This document shows, in pieces, positions 1-12,568 of a stretch of 64,000 nt of DNA. Each line of letters opens with the position of its first letter. Within the stretch, counting starts at the first letter, position 1. The notes beneath the pieces are model-generated. The model was not told the origin of the DNA. It searched no databases and was given only the letters and a program-made list of their open reading frames with translations. This DNA comes from Paracamarosporium sp. OC-R06-R3. Taxonomy: Eukaryota; Ascomycota; Dothideomycetes; Pleosporales; Didymosphaeriaceae. The DNA is taken from assembly GCA_019828545.1 (NCBI GenBank), contig JACVRA010000333.1:1-64000 (forward strand). Direction: 5' to 3'. A program made the translations under genes and the position numbers.

Positions 1-576
1 GGATCCATCCTGTATGGCCTGTCGTACCGTATGTGCCTCCCATAGAGGACGATCAAAGATCCTCTTTGTCCTAGATAGGATACCAATCAGGAAGCCTTTC
101 TCATCCATATTGTATGTATGCCGAGCCTCTATCCCATACTGATCGATTTTATCACGTAGGAGGCTGAAATAGAGGTCATATTTATGATAGGAATCAGCTG
201 CATGGCGATTGCGATCGATACCAGTCGTCCATCGAGGGATCAAGGATTCTTTATTCTTGGCGGTGAATCGATCAACCCAGCTCATAGAGACCTCCTTATG
301 AGCTATTGTAGAGGCAAAGCTTTGTAGCATCTGGCGTGTAGGTGGTAGGCCGCGCTCGGTGAGTGTTTTAATGTACTGTAGAAGCTCTACCTCATCTTGA
401 TCGCTGAGGGCGCGTTGTTTTTCGTATCCATCTCTACGTGAGCGCGTGATGCCTCGATGCCTCCGGGATAACGTAGATCGATCAACACCATAGATATCTG
501 CATATTTCTGATAGACAAGTTGTTCTCCTGGATCACGCGATTCGATTGCTGTAAGCGCAGCTTCAATTGGATCCAT
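1..576 (-). mobile_element. Fot1/pogo-type transposase, 5' part, cut by window edge
   Basis: Reading the minus strand from ATG at 576-574 gives 192 uninterrupted codons to base 1, so the gene continues beyond the window. The start (MDPIEAALTAIESRDPGE) is followed by a psq/CENP-B-type helix-turn-helix (YADIYGVDRSTLSRRHRG, about residues 25-42), then a second Tc5/CENP-B-like DNA-binding region (residues about 58-115, with LPPTRQML), and then YNMDEKGF near residue 157, which matches the first aspartate motif of the DDE_1 catalytic domain of pogo/Fot1 elements. These elements move by cut-and-paste and target TA. No stop or frameshift is seen in the visible part, so the copy could be intact or recently active; the rest of the DDE domain and both terminal inverted repeats cannot be judged here. 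Family assignment is firm, element name unknown. Confidence 0.85.
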
Positions 577-1446
577 ATTGGTGGGGATGCAAGGGTTTGA
601 AAGTTTGGTGTTGCATGGGCCGAGCGTGCATGAGCTGACGGCGTGCACGAGCTGCCAAGATTCGGCATGCAACGACAAACGAGGAAATGCCGAATGCCCT
701 TGAACTTTCAGCCGAACATTATGCACGCGATTGAATTCTAAATTAATCACAAACCGAGCCCAGTACACCGTAGGTGAATATAGAGCACACGGACGTTATT
801 GCTGGTGTACTTGCATGGTGTGGTCACATAAGTCATTTAGGTTAGTGACTTCGTCTGACGTCAACTCTTCGTCCGCAGCCACGCCCGGAGGGCGATGCAA
901 CATTCAGAGGTGCAGGACTTCCCTGAAAGGCTCATGACCATCTTCTTCCAGCGATTCATACTGAAGTGATAGCAAAGAAGGATGAAACTTGGGAAATATT
1001 ATAGCTATTCTTCGTCTGCCTCGTCCCAACTAGCAATGCCAAGGCAGACTTGAAGCAGAGCCCATAGCGATGCGAGCATGCTGTCCATGCTTGTCCAGAA
1101 ATATCAGGCGAAAATGTTGCTCTTTTTGAGGGTGATGCTAGTGACACCATTAGGAAATGACCCCTGTCAAGCAGGAAACTGTTCCAGGCTTTACCGGCCA
1201 AAGGTTCCAAAATATCAATAACTCATACCTCGACTCACCCTAGTATGCGAAACGTTCAAAAGTCATATATATAGCTCTATTGTGGGTAAAAGACCAGCAT
1301 GATTTGGTGGGAATATACAGCACATAGAAGACCCGAACCCCAGAAACACCAACGGTATTGTGACCGTGAGAAAGATAGCAGTTTATATACGCATGGACAA
1401 GTATAAGCACCAACACAAACGGAGAGGGGTGGTATCGTAAGGTAGT
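577..1446. other. Intergenic, probable transposon 5' flank plus unassigned sequence
   Basis: No gene recognised. The stretch next to the transposase start (577-730) should contain the element's left terminal repeat but I could not define it without the other end. It holds a repeated CGTGCAYGAGCTG-like motif around 624-654 and a short inverted repeat at 660-695. An 84-codon minus-strand frame at 956-1210 has no recognisable motif and is treated as chance. Confidence 0.4.
660..695. repeat. Short inverted repeat near transposase start
   Basis: ATTCGGCAT at 660-668 is perfectly inverted as ATGCCGAAT at 687-695, separated by 18 bases. It lies 84 bases upstream of the transposase ATG. It may be a subterminal repeat of the transposon; that role is an inference. 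Confidence 0.45.
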
Positions 1447-3890
1447 CTATGAAATGAAATCATCACCTGGCTCGACATCGAGCCCACGGAGCCTTCTGGC
1501 TAGGAGGCCTGAGCCGGGGGATACGGGTGAGCTTGCGACACCGCAGAATGCATTACCTCCGTATCCCACATCGCCCCTGTTCAGCTTCTCGAATGCTGTG
1601 GTGTCGTGGGCACAATCTTGTGCAGAAGCTCCCGAAACCGTCGGCGAAGCGCATTCGCTCCGTGATATAAAGGGGCTCGACAAATCAACATCCATAAGAT
1701 CTCGAGACACGGGCCGAGAAGGTATGGATGGAATCCGGGCCAAGCTAAAGGGAATCGGTCCCATCCCCGGAAGGGGAGATCTAGAATTGACACTCGGAGA
1801 AGGACCGCCTGTAAACTTTACTGCTGGCGGAGGAATCTGTGGACAGTGTCTTGAAGCAACGCTAGCTGCCCGACTGTAGGATTGTTGGGATAACGACAGC
1901 CCTGCACTGCTCCGACGCAAAGCCTTTTCGGAAGTGAGCTGCATGGCTGCAGACGAAGGCGTTTGAGATGCCAGTGAGTCTCGTGTTGGTTTGTAGGTGC
2001 TGTACCGAGGTTCTGGCATCTGAATCTCATTGCGGAGCCTCTCTTTGCCATCTGGTACACGATTGGCAAATACGACGCGGATGCTTTTATAGAGGTAAAA
2101 GCGACCCTTGGATGGGCAACATATGTGCAGATGGATCAAATATCGTAAAATAGGCCGATCGTTGGGATCGTCGGAGCTACTCAAAGAGGCTTCTGGACGA
2201 TCGGTACCCAGATTCTTACGAGAGGACAGTGGCATGTCAATGATCGGACCCGCTGAGTAGCTGCGTTGACGAATAAAGGTTTTCTGGCCCGGCTCCATGT
2301 CCGATAGATCGTACGGAACTAGGAAAAGCTTGACTGCGGTTTTATTGGGGTTCTTAATGACGATTTGAAGCTGGCCTTGCTGAGGTATGCGATAGCTGCC
2401 CCCTGGCGGAGCTTTGGGTGACGTTGATCTCCTTTTCCTCTTTTCTTTTCGTCGAAGATCTTTTTTGGTTCTGCATTCTACATCCTCATCATTAGTTAAC
2501 CGAGTGTCGAGATCGTCGAAACCTGGATCCGGAACAGCGTGGCGCCGCTTGCGTTTGCTCGTTTCGGTGGCATCGTCAGGAGGAACTATCGAGTTTTCCA
2601 AGTCTACAAGGCCGACATAAGGGCTAGGAGAGTCGTCTGAAATGCGTCCGTTTCCAGTGTTGTAGCTGTAAAAGACCGCAGGAAACGCCACGGCCACGTG
2701 GGGTGGACACTTAAGGTTAGACTTGCATTGACCCCTTCCCAAGACACCAATCTTGGCGATAAAGTTTAGTGGTCTTGATGGCGTTGTAGACATTCTTCCA
2801 CGTAGTATCGACTCTTCATAAGAACCCACCATTGGCGCGTGATGTAATGGCGATGCCTCTGATGAAAAAGATGGCCTGCGTGAGCTTGATAACGGCGTCT
2901 GAGGACTCGAATGCGGTTGGAATTGGCTAAGTGAGGTGAGTGAGCGTCTCGGTTGGTGTGCCTGATACGGCACTGCCGTCGTCTTTTTTATATGACGAGC
3001 TGCTGGAGTACCCAAAGCTGACGATGCGGTCATTTCACCCGAATTGAAAGCTCTGAACGATCTCGGAGAGAACGTATGGCGTCTATTGGTTCGCTCTGGG
3101 CTCCTGGACGACTGTCTTGAAGCAGGTCGTGAAGAGAAGTCGAGATCGGTATTGTTGGACTGCTGCACGAGGGGGCTCGTTGGCGGCAAGAAAGCAAACG
3201 ATGAAAAGGGTGATTGCGAGATTGCTCGCGCTCGGGGGACAGAGCGCTGCTCGTAGCTCGAGGGTTCGTGAAAGGCTGATGATGAATCAGCCAGGCTTGG
3301 AGGCCGTGCAGCTGCCGGAAACGAGTGGTGCCATGGAACTACAGGCGATGTAGCCAGAGGTATGCCAGAAGCTCTCTCTTCATCCTTCGGATGGACCTTC
3401 TTCTCCCTGAAATCCCCAGAGTGTAAAGCGGATCGTGGACGTTCTATCTCCAGGCCGGCTGAAGCATTGTCTCGGAGTGGGTCGGGGGTACAAGGACGAG
3501 AGGGCTTGTAGCGAGAGGGCGAAAGTAGCGGTGTCTTTGGTCGGTCCTGCGAAGCTGGTCGAGAGGCGGTAACACCGTCGCGAGGGCCATCCTGAAGCGC
3601 CAAGTCAGCAGCTGTGCCAGCACCAGAGCTCTCGATGCGCCAGGACTCACGTGCTGCCAGGGCGGGCTGTTCACTCTCTTCAAACGCTCGATCAGGTCAA
3701 CACGGTCAAGCGGAGGCGGGTTCCGGAGGGGGCTCGGAAAGGCAGCTTCGACATCTGGGCCGGAAACAGATGGGACTGAAGGGCCGGGGCTCATGCAATC
3801 CAAGCGGGCTCTTTCCCAGCCATTGGCAGGTTTCCACGCTCTTTCAGGATGCTGCGGTTGGGGCTCGTCGGGTTCGTGAAATATCGGCAT
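1447..3890 (-). CDS. Atos-like conserved domain protein (DUF4210/Chromosome_seg family)
   Basis: Two exons, 3890-3651 and 3591-1447, joined over a 59-nt GTGAGT..CAG intron, giving about 794 residues. The start MPIFHEPDEPQPQHPE is the first ATG of exon 1; exon 1 contains VDLIERLKR, a motif near the N terminus. After a long Ser/Pro-rich disordered region, the Atos-like block begins near residue 336 (GSYEESILRGRM, IGVLGRGQCKSNLKCPPH, FPAVFY, PYVGLVDLEN). A second conserved block lies near residues 480-600 (QLQIVIKNPNKTAVKLFLVP, KTFIRQRSYS, RYLIHLHICCPSKGRFYLYK). Between them are basic nuclear-localisation-like runs (KRKRRH, RRKEKRKRR). Family members include animal Atos/FAM214 proteins and a fission yeast protein linked to meiotic chromosome segregation; biochemical role is unclear. 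Transcribed away from FYV7 with a 584-bp shared upstream region. Confidence 0.85.
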
Positions 3891-4474
3891 GGTTCCGCCC
3901 GTCTTCTGTGCACGGCACCATGGGAGCGGGGGCTAGAGGGACACGGAGGCAGGAGGACGAGGGAGGGCGAAGGAGGACGAGGGTGCGTGGAGAGGGCGGC
4001 GGTTGGGTTGGCGGGGATTTTGATCAGGTGCTGGCAAGCAGATAAGTGGTGCGCTGGCTCCACCCGCAGCTCGGAGCAGCTTCACGCTCGACGCCGCAGA
4101 AGTGGCCGACGCTGAGGCGCGACGGGGAGCGTGGGCGTGGGCGTGGGCGCGGGCGCCGTGGTTCTCTGCGCGGTGTATGACGCTGGACAGAGGCGAAGCT
4201 CGGAGCTCCTGGCTGCGATGCCGATGACTGCCGACGACAGTGGACAGCGCACCACGACAATGCCGGGCTGCTCCCGGGTCGCACTGCTGCAGGACGGCCT
4301 CAGTCGATTGCCACGGCAGTCCAGCATGGAGAAGACTGCTGTCGCCGCAAGGTAGGCCGGCCTTGGGCCACGCCCGCGCGCCAAGCATCGCCGCTCCGCC
4401 GCTCCGCCGCCGCCTGGGCACAGAAACTTCGCTCGTCTCGTCTGCCACTGCACACCCACGACGGCCTCCTCGCC
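3891..4474. promoter_or_regulatory. Divergent promoter region between Atos-like gene and FYV7
   Basis: The two flanking genes start at its edges and point outward, so both promoters must lie here. It is GC-rich and contains a short hexanucleotide run of GTGGGC-type units at about 4131-4156. No TATA box or specific operator could be assigned. Confidence 0.5.
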
Positions 4475-5151
4475 ATGGCCCCGAAGCGCCCCCACGACCA
4501 CGACCATGACCACGACCGCGCCAGGCCGTCCAAGAAGCACCCCAAGGGCTTCTCCGTCGGGCCTGCCAACCTCCCCGACGGCACCTACAGGCGCAAAGGT
4601 TGGCTGACCCGCTGCCTGCAATGTGCCGTCACCAAGGCTGACAAAGTGACCGCGCAGTGCAAAAGATAAAAAAAGGCCTCATCCACAAAGCAAAGCTCAA
4701 GAAGGAATATGCCAAGCTGCAAGCGCGAGAAGACGCTCCAGCCCAGAACCCCGCCTACTATCGCGACAGCAGCGACAGTGCAGAGGAGCACGCTCCAGAC
4801 GTCCCCGAACCCACCCTCGAGCCCCATCCTGACCGCCTGAAGCTGCTCGAGGAAGGCTTCCCCGATCCGGAACCGGACGACGTCCCTGGTCCATCGAGGA
4901 AGAGGCGGTCGCGGCCACAGCCGTTTCAGAAGGAGACAGAGCTTGGCCGACAGAAAAAAGAGCGGGCGGCTGCTCAGCAGAAAGCACGCGAAGAGGCCGA
5001 CCAAGAGCGTGCGAGGAAGCTGGCCGAAAGAGAGCGGTTTCGGAAGGCCATGGCCAAGGCAAGGCACGGCGGCCCGAACGGACAGAGGAAGCTTGGTCGC
5101 GAGAGTACCGTCCTGCTAGAGAAGGCACGACGACTGACCGCAAAACCTTGA
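4475..5151 (+). CDS. FYV7: rRNA-processing protein Fyv7
   Basis: Two exons, 4475-4598 and 4658-5151, with a 59-nt intron (GTTGGC..CGCGCAG, branch-like GGCTGAC), encode 205 residues. Fyv7 (Fyv7/TAP26 family) is a nucleolar factor of the small-subunit processome, needed for early cleavages of pre-18S rRNA. Features: His/Asp-alternating start (MAPKRPHDHDHDHDRARPSK), a conserved GFSVGPANLPDGTYRRK segment before the splice, the basic KIKKGLIHKAKLKKEY helix after it, an acidic middle, a long charged helix rich in Arg/Lys/Glu, and the family's C-terminal block GGPNGQRKLGRES and LLEKARRL. Length agrees with fungal homologues. The downstream frame could also start at an internal codon, but the intron joins the conserved halves exactly. 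Confidence 0.88.
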
Positions 5152-6865
5152 ATGACCCTAGGGTTCTGTGAGGCGACTGGTTTGCGCCATGATCATACGG
5201 CACCAAGCCGACCGCCTCCGACTGCATGTCAAGCTCTTTATTACAAACCCGCCCTTTGAACCTGGCGTTCTATCGATGCACGGATGACAGCCTCGCACGA
5301 TGGTTGCCAGCTCACAGGGTCCTTGGATATGCCAAGCTGCTCTAATGATCGAATCTGTGCATGGGGCTGTTGACAACAATGCAGCTATGAGCACCAACTG
5401 ACTACTTGCTGGGCTATCTCACAGACTTGTCCATGCGTACAAGCCATGGACCAACGCCAAGCCCAAAGCTGTGCAGAATAGACTCACATGACGGCAGTTT
5501 TTGGGTATACCGCAAGACGCCACGATATTCTCAAATCCGAGTTGCCTCCACCTCCAACATTCGGTGCCGGGTGCTTGAGTGACGAACATCTGACGCGAAA
5601 GCGGTCTGCGGTAGGTGTGGCTTGTTGCACAGCGACAAGCAGCCTGTCGATATGGGCGTAAAATGGCGGTCGAGTCTTGTAGCGGTGGAAGTCAGTCTGC
5701 AAATATCCTTGTCGGGCACCGGCAGCTGTATAGACGGTACAATTGAAACTGTGATTCAGACCTTGCCCCTTGTATACGCAGCGTAGTGTGTGTTGCAACT
5801 GTACAGCCTCTCTTGGTGGCGATTCGGTCAGCAAAAAAAACAAAAAAAACAATATATCGACGTGATGAGTGTCGCTCGTTCGGCCAGCAAAAACGATATA
5901 TCGACGTGATGTGTTTATTTTCCTCAGCCCCAGGGAGCGGCTGGAGGACGTTATGACGTTGCAACATGGTACTTTGACAGGCGTTTCATGGCACCGGATT
6001 GGGATGTCCAACCGAGGCATCGACTGGAGAGCTGAACGCTACGACGGGCGCCATCTATTTTCACCCCCCGTCGATAGTCACGTTGCATCGCCCCGGCACT
6101 ATCTCGGTCAGCAAGGCCACTTTCGCTGGCAGCAGCAGACGTCTGAAGCAACGCCCGCACCGTGTAGACGTCTGTTTTGACTTCGCGACTAGGCGGACAC
6201 CTCCCGCAACCTGGGGCCAAACCACCGCTGCACCCATCCAGCACGGCGGAACCAGCCAATGGAGCCGTTGGGCATCCCCAATCCCTGCTCTTCCGAGAAG
6301 CTGAGGGCGAAACGGAGCAATAAGCTTATTATGTATCGAGCCGTGCTAAGCTCAACATGGTCCGACATCTAGCGGTGTACGGGCCATGCAGCCCTACCGT
6401 CGACGGCACAGTGGCTTTCCGCTTGGGGATCCCTCCAGGGTGCGTTGCAGGGTCCTCGCCTTACCAACCGCTATTACCGCTCCGTGCAAAGCCTCAATGC
6501 ACTGCGCACAGTCCTTCGCCTACTCGACGACTCTGCGGCCGCCGAGCCCAATCATGGCCCGCTAATCGAAACATTCGGCTCAAGGCACTCTTGCCGCTCA
6601 CTTGATCAGTGCCATCCTATGCCTCCGACCGACCTACACAACCACTGACCCCCGTATGCATTCGGCCTAGTTCTTCGACCTTCCTGGACCTGCCATCCTC
6701 CTACACTGTCTTCATAACCAACCCAACCCACGCTCGTTACAAACCCACGCTCGCTCCCATCCTGTCTCGATACTCTCCGGCCCTGCGTCAGCATTTGTAA
6801 GAGTCTGAGGCTCGACTCCCCCAATCCACTACTTCACCGGCTTGAAAACATCCTCAAGCTCCGGC
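5152..6865. other. Intergenic region, no gene recognised
   Basis: Contains the 3' region of FYV7 and the upstream region of the MYB gene. Frames of 60-180 codons on both strands overlap one another, carry no family motif and look like chance. One imperfect direct repeat is present (5822-5911). Nothing else was identified. Confidence 0.5.
5822..5911 (+). repeat. Imperfect tandem direct repeat, about 44-bp period
   Basis: The 16-mer ATATATCGACGTGATG occurs at 5852-5867 and again at 5896-5911, and each copy is preceded by a TCGGYCAGCAAAA-like segment, with the first copy expanded by two poly-A runs. The two units are therefore a degenerate tandem duplication with a period of 44 bases measured at the 16-mer. 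Function unknown. Confidence 0.75.
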
Positions 6866-8383
6866 ATGTTGTCTTCCTCGTCAAAAGCCAGCGGCCGCCT
6901 ACCTCGCAAATGGACCGTAGCGGAAGATCAAAGATTAAAGGAGGAAGTGGAGGCTCAAAGTACGTCACTAATTTCTCGTAAACCTCGGCCATGATTTGCG
7001 CTGGCGCACGCACGGCGTGAAGCCGACAGCCCAACGCCCATCTACAGCCATGTTTCCAGGCCTGTCATTGAAAACAGGCCTCAAAACGAGCCAATTTAAC
7101 GTCGATTTCGTCGTTACACATGTCGAGCCACACAGCTGACCAATGCCTGTAGTGGTAGAAGGCGAAGTCAAAGACTGGTAGGTGGCACCAAAGATCCGCA
7201 CAATTTCGGCACTGATTTGGACCAGGTGTCGTATCGCAGCGAAACTTCCAGGTAGAACAAACAAAGACTGCAGAAAAAGATGGCACAACTCAGTCGCTGG
7301 AGGTCTTAAAAAGGGCCAGTGGTCCAAGAGCGAAGATGTTCAACTTGCGAGGGGAGTTGAGCAATACGGTCAAAGGTGAAAACGGCTGCACCGTCAACAC
7401 GACTTGCGCTTACTGTGTTTCCAGGTGGACGTTGGTAGCCAACGTAGTTGGGTCAAGGAGTGCAGACCGTGAGTGGAATGATTCATGCACCAAACATGTT
7501 CTAACCGAGGATCAGAATGTGCAAAACGATGGCAGCAGTCGCTCGATCCAGATCTTGATCGGAGCGAATGGCGAGATGCAGATGTAAGGATCCGGTGAAC
7601 TATACCGGGACAGTCGTTTGCCTTCAGTTCGCAGCCGGCTGACACTTGCGTCTAGGATAAAGTTCTTATCGATGCAGTGCAGAGGCTTGGACGACACTGG
7701 AAAGACATTCAGCGCCATCATTTTCAAGGACGATCCAAGAACTGCATCAAGAACCGGTGAGTGCTGTTTCCTAACATCTCGAATATGATATTCTAACGCT
7801 TTCTAGCTACACTGTTCTTGTCCGCCGTTACCAGAATCAGGGTATCACGTTACCCCAGCCGGCGGGCACACCCGAGCCGAACGCATACTCAGCCACAGAT
7901 GACGACGATATGTCTTACAATTCAAGTGTATACGACGACCTATTACCTTCCCGCACCCAAGTTTCTACCCCTGAAACACAGCATTCTTGGCCAGCAGACG
8001 GCCCCTACTCGGGCTGGACCTCACAAGAATCCTTCGACATCATCACCTCTACAGCCTCGAACTATCCTCAAGTACATCAGCCCCTGACTCTGAATGTCAG
8101 TCAAGGATCGCAGTGGGATTGGGCGACGACTTCGATGGCGCAGTCACCGATGATGGCATTTGCATCACCACACGCATATGCAAACACTACGCTTTCGCCT
8201 TACGACCAATACACCGCGACACCTTCCATGCTTAGCCCCGCAGCGATGAATTACCCTGTACATGTGGCACGAGGGCCAACAAGTTCGCCAATATCGAGCA
8301 CCTCTACTTCCCCATCATACCAGGATCCGCAGGCTATGGCTCAATTCATGAGATACGGGATGCGGCGCGATCCTCCTTACTAA
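6866..8383 (+). CDS. Three-repeat MYB-type DNA-binding protein
   Basis: Seven exons: 6866-6959, 7153-7177, 7226-7375, 7425-7468, 7516-7583, 7656-7756, 7807-8383, giving 352 residues; all junctions keep phase and conserve MYB residues. Repeat 1 has Trp16, Trp40 and Trp59 (LPGRTNKDCRKRWHNSV), repeat 2 has Trp72, Trp91 and Trp110 (GSRSADQCAKRWQQSLDP), and repeat 3 starts at about Trp123 with GRSKNCIKNRYTVLVRR. The order and spacing fit SANT/MYB domains that bind DNA, so it is probably a nuclear transcription factor. The C-terminal half is Ser/Thr/Pro/Tyr-rich and disordered, typical of an activation region. Exon 2 is only 25 nt. Among fungi this resembles the BAS1/Myb-like class rather than FlbD; the target genes are not deducible. 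Confidence 0.88.
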
Positions 8384-11300
8384 TGTTAATATGGAGATTT
8401 TGATGGATTTCGTTAGCGTTGAGGCTGTGTAGCATGAAGCTCAAGAGAAACGATACAAAACCCACTGTAAGTGGAATAGACGATTCCATATCCGTCGGAA
8501 TACGGAAAATCACCTCGATTCCATTTCCGCTAAACACGAAGCATGTCGAATTCAATAATTCATATATCAATTCGCGTTTCACTTTGCCATGCCTGCCAGC
8601 GATTTTTACGTTTGACAGGTACCGAAACCGGTAAGCTCAAGTTGGACGCCTCCCGGGGCAGGCCCTGCTCGCTACCACAATATCGGTGACCTGTCCGCCA
8701 GTGCATAGCACGCCCGGCATGCAGCACTGTTCCAATTGTTTCACACCACCCGAAGCGTTTCTGTAAACGTGGGCGTGAAGGCGGTGGAACTGTCATGCGT
8801 CGCAATCTGCGAGATCGAGATGCGGCAGAAACCCCACGGAGGCGACCTGACGATCTACACACGTAGCTTCGTCGTGGACAAAGCTAATGTATCTAAAGTC
8901 TCAACCGACTATTTGCTCCGGAGGATCGATTCCTGCCCGGCACATAGTTGACCACGCAGTTGCCAACGATTTGTCTCGAGTCTGCCTCGTATGCGCAAGC
9001 TGTATCTCCACTTGCCTTGTTGAGAAACGAATGGAAGGGCGCATCGCATGCAGCGCAGGCCCGTCCAAAGCCAGCCAGCCGAGCATTGCACGACCACTGC
9101 TGGGGCTTGAGCAGCGTGCGCAGTGAGCAGGTTTGACCGCTTTTTTGGGCGTGGCTTCCGGTTGACCCCATGGAGACGCAAATCCGACCCAAGTGGCAGC
9201 AGTCGGCGATCGACTCGGTCGACTCGGACAGACCAGAATAGCAGCCCCACGAGCCGGACGGGATACACATGGCCGTCCCGCGTCCAATGGCGCCCGCCAA
9301 ACGGCCTGCGACGGGGCGGGCGCACGAAGCGTGAGAAGATCACAAGAGCGAATCGTCCTATCATGTCATGAAGCATTCACATTCCCTGATTCGCAGCGCA
9401 GTTGGCAGGGATGTGCAACACGTGCATGGGTAGCTTTTCGGCTCGCCGTGGACAGGGATTCTGCTCGCATGTTTGCTCCAAAGGGTATTCGGAACGAAAG
9501 CTTGATGCGCGGCTAATACGTCGCCCTTGACCTGATGCAGTAGTTGATGCACGAAAATGGTGTTAGTAACCGCGAACGCACGAGATCCATGTGAGAGCCT
9601 AGCGGACTGTATGCACTCTACTTCTAGCGAGACGTTGTCTGCTGTGCTAAGGCTGACTTGACTCATGATAGCTTACACGATGGGTATTGGGGGTTCTTCG
9701 GGCCTTGAGTGCATGCTGCATTGCATACTCGAGGCAGAGACCAGACGGAGATTTTGGTGACTGGTCAGGCAGGGCTGCGACATGTTGTGGACATGGCCAG
9801 GTGGTCGTGAGCAGGGCATGTGCTTGACGTCCAACGTCTTAAGAGTGGAGCTGCCCTAGAGTGTCTTTGCTCGGTGAATATTGAGCTATTCCCAAGTGGG
9901 CCTAGCGCGCATGTACTTGGATTGCTATCGATTACACTAGCGTGGCAGATGGAACTTTTCTAGACTATCGAGAAGGGTAATTTTAGAACGTCCAAGCCCA
10001 ACGCGATCTATAGCTTCGTATGCCATGTGTGTTCCCGTGAGCCGGTTCGCAGTGTATCTTTAGAAGCTCCCATACATGTGCATGCAGGCCGAGTAGTTCT
10101 TTGGTGTGGATACACGGCTTGAAACCGTCGGCAACGCCGCCCTGCAGACCTCCGAAGGCTTGTGTCGATCCCAAGGCTACCGCCCTCCGGAAAGCAGCCG
10201 CGGTCCACCTCGACAAGTTTTCTTCGTATAAGCCGAGGCCATGAGGACACTAGGATCAATGCCTCCGAACTCTTATGTAAGCCCTCGGCACCAATGACGT
10301 TTGGTGGATCGTGTATTTGCAGGCGTTTGTGTTCCAAGCTTGCCCAACAAGTTTCTGGGGAGCATTGCTTCACACAATCCCACGTTGACCTGGTCTTCGT
10401 GCAGAAATGCCACGCACAAGCGGATGCGAAAGAAGCAACGCTAGCGATCCTGCAAGGCAGAAAGCATTGACGGTGAAATCTGGGGTGATACCTGTAGCAC
10501 TGCGAATAACTTCCTCTATGCGGTATGATTTTCGCTCAACACCCTGTCACCCAGGATGAGAGTAGAGTACGCCAGTGCCGTCTATATCCGCTCACGGGCG
10601 TTATCCAAAGCCAAGCACTAAAGCCCCAGACCCTGCTTACCCTTTTCTCACCTCATCTCTTCTAGTCTAAGATCTTGCTCTAGGTTGGGAGTCGGAGTTG
10701 CGCGTGAAGAATGGGTTGCCCTCTTACTGTTGTCCTGGCCATGTCCATGTTGGCTCCCTACTACATTATTGGACGTTTGACACGGACAACAATGTTTCCA
10801 CGAACATACTGAGGGCTTGTCTCCTGGCAAAGGATTTTTTCCCTTCGGTAAGTATGCGAGCGCATTCCTAGTCGATCTTCGTGCGAAAGTCCTGTAGCAA
10901 GTCTCATGGTATCACCCCCACAATCTAATCGACTTGGAGAGTCGGAACCTTCATCGGTGGATGAAGAAAAGCTGTCGGTACATGGATCCAAGAAATGCGG
11001 GATTATTTGGTGGGTACTTGTAGGGATACACAGGCTTCCGCAGGACCCGGAGCAGAAGCCCAAGAACCAAGCTCCGTTGTAGTGCTTACGAAGGGAAGCG
11101 GTCCGTAGAGGCGTCGCCCACGGACCGTATCCGTGGAACTTGGGGGTTCCGTGTCCACTGTCAGGGTATATAGACAAGGCCGAGCAGGGTCCAAAGCAGT
11201 CAATTCCTTTACGGATATCTTATTGGGTACGCAGGGTGTGCCGTGGAGGATTTCGGTGAGCCGACCTAACGCCTGACCAGCATAAAGGACTTGCGAGCGA

Positions 11301-12568
11301 AGGGTGTTTTTGGCGTAGTACCTGCACGCATACGAAGAAGGATCCAACTGGGATTGATGCTATGGAGTCTGTGCACTTATCCTGATTTTGGCATATTAAT
11401 CCTACGATCAGCCTTGATTAGACCTATTATAACTGAACGGATCAGAGGTATGTGATTGGAATGATTAGATAGCAATCATACCTGCTGATCTTTAGCAATT
11501 TTACACTATCCTCGTACAGCTGCTTTTATTTGTCCTGATCCCTACTAGCAACTTCACTTTATTGGGCCGACTAATTTCTAAATATCGAGACGAATACTTG
11601 ATCAGCTTGCGCCTTCGGTCATGAAGCCTGCATATAATTACTATCTAACACGTTGTTTCCGTAGTGGATCTGTGCTAGGTACTCGCAAGGCCGCGTTATT
11701 TAGAGGATGCCATCGTTTATTGGAGAGATTACCCAAACCTACGATTAGGTATATCGTTGAATGCGGAATGTTCAGTCTTATAGCCTACACCTGTAAGTAT
11801 ACTATTGGATAATTGAATGAGTAGAAACAGATGAACGGTTGCAGAACTTACTAATGGTGTTTGCTCTATGACTCAACCACGGGTAGTTGCATGGTCTGTA
11901 CAGCGACCGCTGATGCTCGTATAGATTATACCATAACGCCGAGGACATTCGTGAACCATAGGAACTGTGTATTCGCCCCGGAAACTCAAGACTGGGGAAT
12001 TTCTTAACAAGCCTGCTCGTGCATGATCCCTGCGCGTACGCACAGCGCTTTGACCTTTCGTTGCGTGAGATGCTAGGAATGGAATGTTCGGAGCGCGAAA
12101 GGTCACGGAAAGTCGTGCTCTTATTCTTCATCCTCTTTACGAAGCTGACGCAGGGATTGATGGATTACTGAGGCGTTATCGCCCAATAGCACTCCCCTGA
12201 AGCTGCCGTGGTATTTTAGGTGTTGATGAGCGCCATGACCAAGAAGTAGATAAACGCAGTGGTTCAAACAGGCCGGCGAGCAGGCACCAACGGGAATCCT
12301 TCGGCTCAAACTTACCTAAAGTATGCGTACTCGCATGGGCTACGTAGGACTATGTGCTCGCGTGGTCTGATCTTTTAGGTATTCCTTTTTATTAATAGTG
12401 AATTCTAGAGCACAGTGATTATGATCCTACTTGACGCAGACTAGTCTTTGTCACTTTCAGGATACGGTGCACGGCGTTTCTTCCTTGTCACATCCTTGAG
12501 GACTACCACGGACATGTATTTCAGAGTAAATAGGCTCGCCCATGCGGTGCCTCTTACTTCCCACAACC
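8384..12568. other. 4.2-kb gene-poor stretch
   Basis: The longest gene-free interval here. Overlapping frames near 8560-9380 and 10000-11350 have no recognisable family, no intron-joined continuation that I could build, and overlap on opposite strands. 11350-12500 is noticeably more A+T-rich with many TA steps, and includes a small hairpin (ATGATT..AATCAT, near 11460-11480). I see no terminal repeats or protein remnant that would identify a dead transposon. Confidence 0.4.
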
